Assembly (NCBI GenBank): GCA_045649405.1
Contig: JAZRPW010000001.1
Coordinates: forward strand, 1-14,594
DNA from: RUG11462 sp045649405
Lineage (GTDB): Bacteria > Bacillota > Clostridia > Oscillospirales > Acutalibacteraceae
Direction: 5' to 3'
DNA length: 14,594 nucleotides
The notes beneath the pieces were generated by a model, which was not told the DNA's origin, searched no databases, and was given only the letters and a program-made list of their open reading frames with translations. The translations under genes and the position numbers were made by a program. Position 1 is the first letter of the stretch. Every line of letters starts with the position of its first letter. Positions 7,196 through 13,831 of this stretch are shown here, piece after piece.

Positions 7196-9928
7196 ATGCT
7201 TCAAATTAAAAATATATCAAAAGAGTATGTAACCGGTGATTTGCATCAAACTGCTCTTGATAAAGTTTCTTTGAATCTTAGAGATAACGAGTTCGTTTCG
7301 ATTTTAGGCCCAAGTGGTTCAGGTAAAACAACCTTGTTGAATATCATCGGTGGACTTGATAGATATGATAGTGGCGATTTGATTATTAATGAGATTTCTA
7401 CAAAGAATTATAAAGACAGAGATTGGGATTCTTACAGAAACCACACCATTGGCTTTGTTTTTCAAAGTTATAATTTAATTCCGCATCAATCAATTCTTTC
7501 TAATGTTGAACTTGCTTTGACAATTTCTGGTATTAGCAGAAAAGAGAGAAGAAAAAAGGCAAAAAAAGCACTTGAAGATGTTGGTCTTGGCAATCAACTT
7601 CATAAAAAGCCTAACCAAATGTCAGGTGGTCAAATGCAACGTGTTGCAATTGCAAGAGCGCTTGTTAACAATCCCGATATTTTGTTGGCAGATGAACCTA
7701 CAGGTGCGCTTGATACCGAAACTTCGGTTCAGGTTATGGAGCTTTTGAAAAATGTTGCAAAAGACAGACTTGTTGTAATGGTTACACACAATCCTGAGCT
7801 GGCTGCAACATATTCTAATAGAATTGTTAAACTTTGTGATGGTAAAATAATTGATGATTCTAATCCGTTTGAAGTGAATGAAAACTTAATTGATAAAATT
7901 GTTAATAAAAACATGGGCAAGTCTTCAATGTCTGTTTTTACTTCTTTATCCTTAAGTTTTAACAATCTTTGGACAAAAAAAGCAAGAACATTGTTAACTT
8001 CATTCGCAGGCTCAATCGGTATTATTGGAATTGCCTTGATTTTGGCGCTTTCAACTGGTGTTAACACCTATATAGATGACATTCAAAAGAGTACAATGGC
8101 GTCTTATCCTGTTACAATTGAATCTCAAACAATTGACCTTACAACTATTATGATGGAAAATTCAAAGGTTGCGGCCGATGTTGAGGTTAATCACAAATTA
8201 AATGGCGTTTATTCTAACGGAAAAACGCTTGAAATGGCTTCTAACGTAACAACAAGCATTACCAAGAATAATCTTACTGAATTTAAAAAGTTCCTTGAAG
8301 ACGAAAATAGCGGTGTTCAACAGTATGTTGGTGAAAACGGCATTGTTTATTCATATAACACTAATTTTAATGTGTTTACCTATGATGAAAATAAAACACT
8401 TGTTAATACAGACGGAAGCACGCTCACAAAAGAAAGCGAGTCGCTTAATATGATTAACAGCGCTGTTATGAGCAATTCTACAGGATTTAGCACATCTATG
8501 ACTGGTAATTCATCTAATTTCGATGAGTTAATTCCAGGTCAAAAGGGTAAATTGATTAGTTCTGCGGTTACTGATAATTACACAGTTTTGCACGGCTCTT
8601 GGCCAAAAGAATTTAATGAAATTGTTTTGGTGTTGGACAAAAACAATGAAATTTCTTCAACAGTTCTTTACCAACTTGGAATTTTGCCAACAAAAGAATA
8701 TAAGAAAATTGAAAAGAAAATTCAAGAGGGAAAAGATGTTGCTTTAAAATCTAAGCATTGGAAATATAGTGAAATTTGTGAAAAAGAGTTTTATTTGATT
8801 CCTGCTTGTGATACTTTTGAAGAAAAAGATGATGAAACTTTTGTTGACATTTCAAATGATGAAGATAAAATCAAAAAAATAATCAAAAAAGCGGTTAAAT
8901 TAAAGATTTGTGGCGTTGTTAAACCAAATAGTGACACAGATAATTTAACAATTAACGGCACCGTTGGCTACACTAAAAAATTGACTGATTATGTGATTGA
9001 ATATACAAACAAAAGTGATGTTGTTAAAGCCCAAAAGAGCAATAAAAAGGTTAATGTTTTAAATGGATTGAAGTTTTCGCCTAAAAAAGATTCAGTAAAG
9101 ATTGAAGACACAAAAACTTATCTTACAAATCTTGGTGTTAGTGAAAAAGCGCAGATGTGCAAAACACTTATGAAGGCGAGTGGGGCAGATGAGCAAACAA
9201 TGCAACATTTATCTGCTTTAGACGAAACACAACTAGCCTTGATGCTTGACAATTATCTTCAAAATCCTGATGATGAAGCTTTGCTTCAAATTTATGATAA
9301 TTACATTTCAGCAGGCAGTTATGATGAGAATATGACCAATTTTGGTTATGTGAGTTTAGACGCTCCGTCTGCAATTAATATTTATACAGATAGTTTTGAA
9401 GATAAGGACTTTATTTCACAAGCGATTGATGATTATAATAAAACTGCAACAGAAGAAAATCAAATTACCTATATTGACTATGTTGGTTTGCTTATGTCAT
9501 CTGTTACCACAATTATTGATGTAATTTCTTATGTTTTAATTGCATTCGTTGCCGTTTCTTTGATTGTTTCATCAATTATGATTGGTATCATTACTTACAT
9601 TTCTGTTTTGGAACGTACAAAAGAAATTGGTATTTTAAGAGCAATTGGTGCTTCAAAGAAAAACATTTCTCAAGTATTTAATGCTGAAACCTTTATAATT
9701 GGTTTGTGCTCGGGCATTTTGGGTGTTGGAGTTTCTTGGCTTGCAATAATTCCAATAAATATTATTGTTCATAAACTTACAGGCATTGAAACAGTAAATG
9801 CAATTTTACCAATAGATAGTGCGGTTGTGTTAATTATTTTGAGTGTTATTTTAACATTGATAGGTGGTTTAATTCCTGCTAAAAAAGCTGCTAAAAAAGA
9901 CCCAGTTACTGCACTTAGAAGTGAATAA
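7196..9928 (+). CDS. MacB/FtsX-type ABC exporter, ATPase fused to permease
   Basis: A 910-residue membrane protein joining both ABC parts in one chain. Residues 1-225 are the ATPase of the LolD/MacB class: Walker A GPSGSGKTT (38-46), Q-loop Q90, signature MSGGQMQR (142-149), Walker B ILLADEP (162-168) and H-loop H198. After a linker comes a first membrane segment (about 266-290) and a large external region (about 300-755) rich in polar residues. Three C-terminal segments follow (about 774-803, 831-858, 874-893) with the FtsX hallmark ERTKEIGILRAIGASKKNI between the first two. The tail AKKAAKKDPVTALRSE is typical. Such exporters work as dimers in mechanotransmission, peptide or antibiotic efflux, or toxin release; the substrate here is unknown. 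The external region is much larger than in MacB (whole protein about 650). No two-component genes are next to it in this window. Confidence 0.9.
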   Translation: MLQIKNISKEYVTGDLHQTALDKVSLNLRDNEFVSILGPSGSGKTTLLNIIGGLDRYDSGDLIINEISTKNYKDRDWDSYRNHTIGFVFQSYNLIPHQSILSNVELALTISGISRKERRKKAKKALEDVGLGNQLHKKPNQMSGGQMQRVAIARALVNNPDILLADEPTGALDTETSVQVMELLKNVAKDRLVVMVTHNPELAATYSNRIVKLCDGKIIDDSNPFEVNENLIDKIVNKNMGKSSMSVFTSLSLSFNNLWTKKARTLLTSFAGSIGIIGIALILALSTGVNTYIDDIQKSTMASYPVTIESQTIDLTTIMMENSKVAADVEVNHKLNGVYSNGKTLEMASNVTTSITKNNLTEFKKFLEDENSGVQQYVGENGIVYSYNTNFNVFTYDENKTLVNTDGSTLTKESESLNMINSAVMSNSTGFSTSMTGNSSNFDELIPGQKGKLISSAVTDNYTVLHGSWPKEFNEIVLVLDKNNEISSTVLYQLGILPTKEYKKIEKKIQEGKDVALKSKHWKYSEICEKEFYLIPACDTFEEKDDETFVDISNDEDKIKKIIKKAVKLKICGVVKPNSDTDNLTINGTVGYTKKLTDYVIEYTNKSDVVKAQKSNKKVNVLNGLKFSPKKDSVKIEDTKTYLTNLGVSEKAQMCKTLMKASGADEQTMQHLSALDETQLALMLDNYLQNPDDEALLQIYDNYISAGSYDENMTNFGYVSLDAPSAINIYTDSFEDKDFISQAIDDYNKTATEENQITYIDYVGLLMSSVTTIIDVISYVLIAFVAVSLIVSSIMIGIITYISVLERTKEIGILRAIGASKKNISQVFNAETFIIGLCSGILGVGVSWLAIIPINIIVHKLTGIETVNAILPIDSAVVLIILSVILTLIGGLIPAKKAAKKDPVTALRSE

Positions 9929-9959
9929 AAAAAGACCTGCTTTCGCAGGTCTATTTTTA
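9929..9959. terminator. Bidirectional terminator between convergent genes
   Basis: An eight-base perfect stem (agacctgc, 9933-9940, with gcaggtct, 9945-9952) has a tttc loop, A-rich on the left and T-rich on the right. Read from either strand it is a GC-rich hairpin followed by a U run, so it ends both the exporter (plus) and the esterase (minus) transcripts. Confidence 0.9.
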
Positions 9960-12900
9960 TTATTTTTTATCAGTTATAGTATTTTCGATATCTGTGATGA
10001 ATTTAGACATTTTAACACTGCTCTCACGAACATTCAATGTAGTGTTATCTTTTGCAAGATAAGTTACATCGTTACCGATATCGCCACCGTGTTTACCACC
10101 ATTGTAATAAACTGATTCAATACCATTGTTTTTACCGTTTTTAACAGAATTTTCGAAAAGTCTAGTCATATGTGTTCTTACTGAACCGTCATCATTACAC
10201 TGTTGAATAAGAACAGGAACAGGGTAGTCGATTGTCATCTTTTTATATAACTCATCAACTCTTTCTTGTGTGTTGCAAGAAATGAAATCTTCAAATCCTT
10301 CTGCAAATCCAGTTTTGTTATCGTTTAAGATATTAGTAAATCTATAGTAAGAGTAAGTAGGAACAATCTTATCAAAGAAATTATCTTCAAACAATTTAAG
10401 TTCTGCATCTGTACCAAACGTTCTAATGCTTGAAGTGAATGGGAATGTATTTGCAGTATATTTAGTACCATTTTCATCAGTAGGGAAGTCAAATCCATAA
10501 AATGTTGAAAGACTCTTTCTTGTGCCTTCAGCCCACTCGTTGTAATTCAATTGGTGAACAATTGAAGTTACAGGGTATTGTAATGAATGAGCAATTACAG
10601 GGATTTTTTCAGAACAAACAAGGTTGATTGAAGTGATACCGCCCATTGAGTTACCATTCACATAAACTTCTTCATAAACATTGTAGTTTTCAAGTACATA
10701 TCTATAAGCATTTATATAACTTTCTATAGCGAATGGAGTGCCCATGTGATATGCATTTTCCACAGCGCCTAAAACTGCGTAACCGTCGTGAACGAGTGTT
10801 TTTGCCCAGTTGTATTTGTTGTAGAAGTTTTCGTTTGGATTGATTGTCGCGCTGTATCCGTGACAGTCGATTACAAGTCTTACAGGTTTACCTTCTTCAG
10901 AATAATTCTTTGGAAGCATAATTACGCCTTTATCAGACATTGTTTTACCGTTATAATTAGGTGTTGCATAGTTGAAATATTCGTAAGTGATTGAGCCGTG
11001 TTTTGCAGCCCAACCATCAACTAATGATTTGTGTTCGTCGCTTAAATCAGGGTAAGCACCATCATCGCCTTGAAGAACGAGTGCAATATAAGCTAATGAA
11101 CGAGTATTGTTTGTTACGTTATATTCGTAATACTTAGCGTAGTTAATATATGTTTTGCCATCTTTAGTTACTTTTACATAACCTCTACCAATAAATGGTC
11201 TGTCGGTATTTCCGTTTTCTGTACTGTAACCTGTGTTAGATTCTTTAATACTCGTGATCGAACCAACAAAAGTATCATTACCTTCATAATAACCATTGCT
11301 TAAATCATAAGTTACATTTACATACTTTTTGTCATCGATATCAAATGTAAGGTCATTTCCTTCTACCAAATCTGAAGGTGCAATAAGTGTACCAAGTTCT
11401 ACAGTAGCGCCATCTGCAATAAGTGAATCAATTGCCTGTGTATCAACTTGAGTATAGAATCTAATACCGTTTTTGTTATTCAAACGAATAGCTGCGCCTT
11501 TCTTCATGTTAGTTTCAACATAAAGTGGATCACGAAGTACATCATCAATTTTTGTAAGAACAATACTTTCAATCATTGTTTGACGTGCGTTTCTTCCGTT
11601 TTCGCTGTTCTTTTTCGCGTTATTTGTTAATTTAACAGTAACGTCGCCTTTGTTTGAAAGTGTTAATGTGTTTGCGAGTTCATGTGAAACATAGCTTTTT
11701 CCACCTGCTTCAAAGCCCAATGTTTCATAGTATGTATCATTAACCGCTATATCAAAATATGAACGGTTTTGAGCAAGGTGGTCAGCAGAATTTATTGTTA
11801 CTTTATAAACTGCTGAAGGAAGGTTTTTGAATGTAAATGAAAGCACACCTGTTGCAGTTGGCTGCCATTGTAATACATTCAAATTATTAACATATTTTGA
11901 TTGAATGTTTGCAAGACCGTATTCCGCAGTGAATGAATATAAACCGTCTGTACTAGTTTTAGTTACAACGCCGGTATTTGCATTGATGTTTGTTGAGAAA
12001 TAATCAGTTGGGCGGATTATGTATTCATCAGCATCAACACTTGGAGTGTCTGGTGTTGATGGATTTGTTGAACTTGTATGTGTAGTTGTTGTAGTTGTTG
12101 TAGTTGTACTTGTAGAAGATTCTTCTTCGTCTCCAGCAACTGTCATACTTGAAGTAACTGTACCGTTTGAGATATAGTTAATCAAGTTTGCTTTATCATA
12201 CATTGTAACTGAAACATATTTAATGCCAGATGGAACAGTGTACTTTAAGTCTGATGATAAAATAGTTGTAGTTTTAAAAGCGCCTGTGGAGTCATAAGAA
12301 CGAAGCACTATATTAAGCCCACTTGCATCTGTACCTGAAATGGTAAATTTATATGTAGTACCTTCCTGAACTTCTACTTTGTTTTTTACACAAGCTCTTG
12401 AGTTGTTTTGATAGGTTGTGTTGTATTTGCCGTTAGAACTATCCCACCAACCTACAATCCAATTTTCCATATTTGAAACATCACTTGGTGCGAAAAATGT
12501 TTCCTGTGCAACTGTTGTAGTTGTTGTAGTTGTGCTTTCGGTTGGAACTGTTGATTCTTCTGGATCTATAACTTCTCCACCTTCGCCAACCTTTGTAAGA
12601 ACAATGTGGTAAAGGAAGATTTGTTTGCTTGTTGCGGTTGCAGTAGGAGTGATAGTTAAAGTAACATTACCATCAGCAACAAATGCGGTGTCAAAACTAT
12701 GTTCAACTAATTTTTTACCTGAAAGCTTAGTGTCTAAACAGTTCATTTCACCAAGAGTTACATTGTTAGCAACAACATCAAAACTACCTCTTGCTTGGTT
12801 GTTATCTGCTGTGTTTAAAGTAAGGGTATATTCACCAGCAGGAACGTTTTTTAGTTCAAAGGTAAGATTTCTGTTGTTCGAGTTGTCTTGCCATTGTGCA

Positions 12901-13127
12901 AAGTTATATCCAGTAATATAATTTGCGAATTTTGAAAGTTGTCCGCCATTAACTGTAACTGTCATATTATCAGTTTCTGTTTTTGCGGTACCTGTACCTG
13001 CGTTCATGTTACCTGACATATTGTCATAAACAACATAAGAAATTTCTGAATTGTCTGCAGAAATGCTTATTGCAACACATCCAATAACCAAAAGTACAGA
13101 TAATAAGAGTGAAATTATTTTTTTCAT
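9960..13127 (-). CDS. Secreted modular esterase with carbohydrate-binding-like modules
   Basis: A 1055-residue exported protein. The signal peptide MKKIISLLLSVLLVIGCVAI ends near SISA/DN; VIGC could also be read as a lipobox. Order: beta-rich module A (about 28-180, with FELKNVPAGEYTLTLNTADN); Thr-rich linker; a different beta module (about 208-330); second Thr linker (333-365); module C, a diverged copy of A (about 366-530); an uncharacterised domain (about 535-710) with GAAIRLNNKNGIRFYTQ; then an alpha/beta-hydrolase (about 711-1055). The hydrolase has GNSMGG with nucleophile S827, D979 or D980 in CNDDGS, and H1013 in GGKHGG. It probably removes acyl groups from, or cleaves esters in, plant or host polysaccharide. 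No sorting signal, SLH or dockerin is visible. The start at 13127 is chosen over an in-frame ATG at 13178 because gaaaggag lies just upstream and the signal peptide starts there. The small gene 22 bases upstream is co-transcribed. Confidence 0.85.
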   Translation of the reverse strand: MKKIISLLLSVLLVIGCVAISISADNSEISYVVYDNMSGNMNAGTGTAKTETDNMTVTVNGGQLSKFANYITGYNFAQWQDNSNNRNLTFELKNVPAGEYTLTLNTADNNQARGSFDVVANNVTLGEMNCLDTKLSGKKLVEHSFDTAFVADGNVTLTITPTATATSKQIFLYHIVLTKVGEGGEVIDPEESTVPTESTTTTTTTVAQETFFAPSDVSNMENWIVGWWDSSNGKYNTTYQNNSRACVKNKVEVQEGTTYKFTISGTDASGLNIVLRSYDSTGAFKTTTILSSDLKYTVPSGIKYVSVTMYDKANLINYISNGTVTSSMTVAGDEEESSTSTTTTTTTTTHTSSTNPSTPDTPSVDADEYIIRPTDYFSTNINANTGVVTKTSTDGLYSFTAEYGLANIQSKYVNNLNVLQWQPTATGVLSFTFKNLPSAVYKVTINSADHLAQNRSYFDIAVNDTYYETLGFEAGGKSYVSHELANTLTLSNKGDVTVKLTNNAKKNSENGRNARQTMIESIVLTKIDDVLRDPLYVETNMKKGAAIRLNNKNGIRFYTQVDTQAIDSLIADGATVELGTLIAPSDLVEGNDLTFDIDDKKYVNVTYDLSNGYYEGNDTFVGSITSIKESNTGYSTENGNTDRPFIGRGYVKVTKDGKTYINYAKYYEYNVTNNTRSLAYIALVLQGDDGAYPDLSDEHKSLVDGWAAKHGSITYEYFNYATPNYNGKTMSDKGVIMLPKNYSEEGKPVRLVIDCHGYSATINPNENFYNKYNWAKTLVHDGYAVLGAVENAYHMGTPFAIESYINAYRYVLENYNVYEEVYVNGNSMGGITSINLVCSEKIPVIAHSLQYPVTSIVHQLNYNEWAEGTRKSLSTFYGFDFPTDENGTKYTANTFPFTSSIRTFGTDAELKLFEDNFFDKIVPTYSYYRFTNILNDNKTGFAEGFEDFISCNTQERVDELYKKMTIDYPVPVLIQQCNDDGSVRTHMTRLFENSVKNGKNNGIESVYYNGGKHGGDIGNDVTYLAKDNTTLNVRESSVKMSKFITDIENTITDKK
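12079..12115. repeat. GTTGTAGTT triplet-repeat array coding a poly-Thr linker
   Basis: Tandem nine-base units of gttgtagtt encode, on the minus strand, the run of threonines in the second linker of the esterase. The unit is a multiple of three, so slippage would change linker length without a frameshift. Confidence 0.75.
12511..12535. repeat. Second GTTGTAGTT array coding a poly-Thr linker
   Basis: The same nine-base unit recurs here and encodes the threonine run of the first linker, between module A and the second beta module of the esterase. Confidence 0.7.
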
Positions 13128-13149
13128 GATATTTTTCTCCTTTCTTAAA

Positions 13150-13293
13150 TTACCACTTATCATTCTCGTAAGGGTCATATTTTGTAGTAGGTTCGGTTGG
13201 AGTTACAGTAGGCTCTTCAACCGATGGGGAAGAAGCAATTATATCTATAACTTCTAACTTTTCAAATTCTAATTTAATTTTTTCAAAATTCAT
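13150..13293 (-). CDS. Small peptide 1, 47 residues, paralog of the gene at 13671-13814
   Basis: A 47-codon gene not matched to any family I can name. It starts MNFEKIKLEFEKLEVIDIIA and ends KYDPYENDKW. In between is an acidic, Pro/Thr-rich stretch (SSPSVEEPTVTPTEP, 21-35). There is no Cys, no signal peptide and no membrane segment. The start has a textbook ribosome site (aaaggag, eight bases upstream) and an extended -10 promoter in front. It lies 22 bases upstream of the secreted esterase with no terminator between, so the two are co-transcribed. Its second half is identical to the other copy, although 15 of the last 31 codons differ, all silently; this shows it is translated and constrained. 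The pattern FEK..E..F...D-I-I-A-S-S faintly recalls other small clostridial peptides of unknown function. It could be a modified-peptide precursor, an accessory or a signal. Coding status sure, role unknown. Confidence 0.88.
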   Translation of the reverse strand: MNFEKIKLEFEKLEVIDIIASSPSVEEPTVTPTEPTTKYDPYENDKW

Positions 13294-13330
13294 AGATTTG
13301 ACTCCTTTCAAATTTTAATTAATTATAACA
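13294..13330 (-). promoter_or_regulatory. Extended -10 promoter and ribosome site for small peptide 1 and the esterase
   Basis: On the minus strand TGTTATAAT reads from 13330 to 13322, a perfect -10 with a TGn extension. No good -35 lies 17 bases upstream (TTGGCA exists, but at 24), as tolerated by extended -10 promoters. The aaaggag ribosome site (13302-13308) follows, eight bases before the start of small peptide 1. Confidence 0.7.
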
Positions 13331-13347
13331 TATTTAATTTTTGAAAT

Positions 13348-13378
13348 ACATTGCCAAACTGTACAAAAAACATTGCTA
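13348..13378. promoter_or_regulatory. Nine-base direct repeat with 22-base period upstream of the promoter
   Basis: acattgcca (13348-13356) and acattgcta (13370-13378) match at eight of nine positions, with 13 bases between them. They sit about 33 and 55 bases upstream of the expected transcription start, on one face of the helix. This size and spacing resemble LytTR-type regulator sites, though the sequence is only a partial match to that consensus. Confidence 0.4.
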
Positions 13379-13397
13379 ATATCAGAATATCGTATTA

Positions 13398-13578
13398 CCG
13401 AAGAATCTTGCCCTCTCCGTTAACCTATGGTTGTCACATCTTCCAATAGGAGGCTTTTCGTCGTTCTGAACGTATGCGAAGAATCATATAACAATCCCTC
13501 CGTCAAAATCAAAGATTTTGCCACCTCTCTAAACACTACGGGAGACATAATAGGTGTTGGATCTCGCTCATCATGACA
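13398..13578. repeat. Composite intergenic repeat, two diverged units
   Basis: Two units share one plan: ccctc(t)ccgt, a short hairpin, a g-cac-tct block, then ggag(g/a)c. Unit 1 is 13411-13457 with a weak aacc/ggtt stem. Unit 2 is 13496-13546 with a seven-base stem caaaatc/gattttg (13504-13520). Short related tails flank them: cgaagaatc at 13399-13407, tcgttctgaacgtatgcgaagaatc at 13461-13485, and an inverted form ggatctcgctcatcatgaca at 13559-13578. I recall this type of non-coding element as frequent between genes of gut Clostridia. No open reading frame is supported here. Confidence 0.55.
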
Positions 13579-13602
13579 CTCATTAAATAATATAGGTAAA
13601 GG

Positions 13603-13638
13603 AAAAGAGCCAACCTACAAATGTAGATTGGCTCTTTT
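13603..13638. terminator. Terminator after small peptide 2, usable in both directions
   Basis: Seventeen-base arms (13603-13619 with 13622-13638, one mismatch) form a long hairpin with aaaagagccaa at its base, giving a U run on either strand. On the minus strand it lies about 30 bases after the small-peptide-2 stop and closes that transcript before the repeat region. Confidence 0.8.
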
Positions 13639-13670
13639 AAAGGAAAGTTGTATGAAAAAAATATTAGCAA

Positions 13671-13814
13671 TTACCATTTATCATTTTCATAAGGGTCATA
13701 CTTTGTAGTTGGCTCTGTTGGAGTAACTGTTGGTTCCTCAACTGATGGAGAAGAAGCAATGATATCAAGAGATTCGTATTTTTCAAATGTGATTTCGATT
13801 TTTTCAAATTTCAT
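13671..13814 (-). CDS. Small peptide 2, 47 residues, paralog of the gene at 13150-13293
   Basis: A 47-codon gene starting MKFEKIEITFEKYESLDIIA and ending KYDPYENDKW, 40 of 47 residues identical to small peptide 1, with all seven differences in residues 2-16. The ribosome site is aaggggg, nine bases before the ATG. It starts 17 bases after the stop of the partial secreted-protein gene with no promoter or terminator between, so it is the last gene of that transcript, followed by a terminator. Here the peptide comes after its large partner, while small peptide 1 comes before the esterase. The peptide is acidic, has no Cys, no signal sequence and one C-terminal Trp. Thr, Ser, Asp and Glu are abundant in the second half, which would suit an ester-crosslinked peptide, but no modifying enzyme is in the window. 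Function unknown. Confidence 0.88.
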   Translation of the reverse strand: MKFEKIEITFEKYESLDIIASSPSVEEPTVTPTEPTTKYDPYENDKW

Positions 13815-13831
13815 TATTTTTACCCCCTTGA

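Noticed and set aside
7729..8067. 112-residue minus-strand open frame inside the exporter gene
   Set aside because: It is a shadow of the ATPase end and first membrane segment, with no ribosome site or recognisable product.
9921..10115. Plus-strand 64-residue open frame across the bidirectional terminator
   Set aside because: It runs through the terminator and antisense to the conserved esterase C-terminus; its hydrophobic start comes from the T-rich tail.
12418..12921. Plus-strand open frames opposite the esterase (hydrophobic Val-rich peptides)
   Set aside because: They are antisense images of Thr-rich linkers and beta modules, with no ribosome site and no family match.
13128..13178. Upstream in-frame ATG giving the esterase 17 extra N-terminal residues (MTLTRM...)
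   Set aside because: It has no ribosome site, overlaps small peptide 1 in another frame, and puts a non-signal stretch before a typical signal peptide. The ATG at 13127 has aaggag just upstream.
13150..13293. Reading small peptide 1 as a leader peptide controlling the esterase by attenuation
   Set aside because: There is no terminator between it and the esterase, no run of one regulatory codon, and the amino-acid sequence itself is conserved, which a leader would not need.
13320..13660. tRNA, small RNA gene or CRISPR array in the intergenic region
   Set aside because: No cloverleaf with anticodon arm fits, and there are only two diverged repeat units with no spacer regularity. An intergenic repeat family explains it better.
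13652..13708. Plus-strand 18-codon frame MKKILAITIYHFHKGHTL with aaagga upstream
   Set aside because: It is antisense to the conserved end of small peptide 2, very short and without its own promoter; the minus-strand reading is supported by the codon-level comparison.
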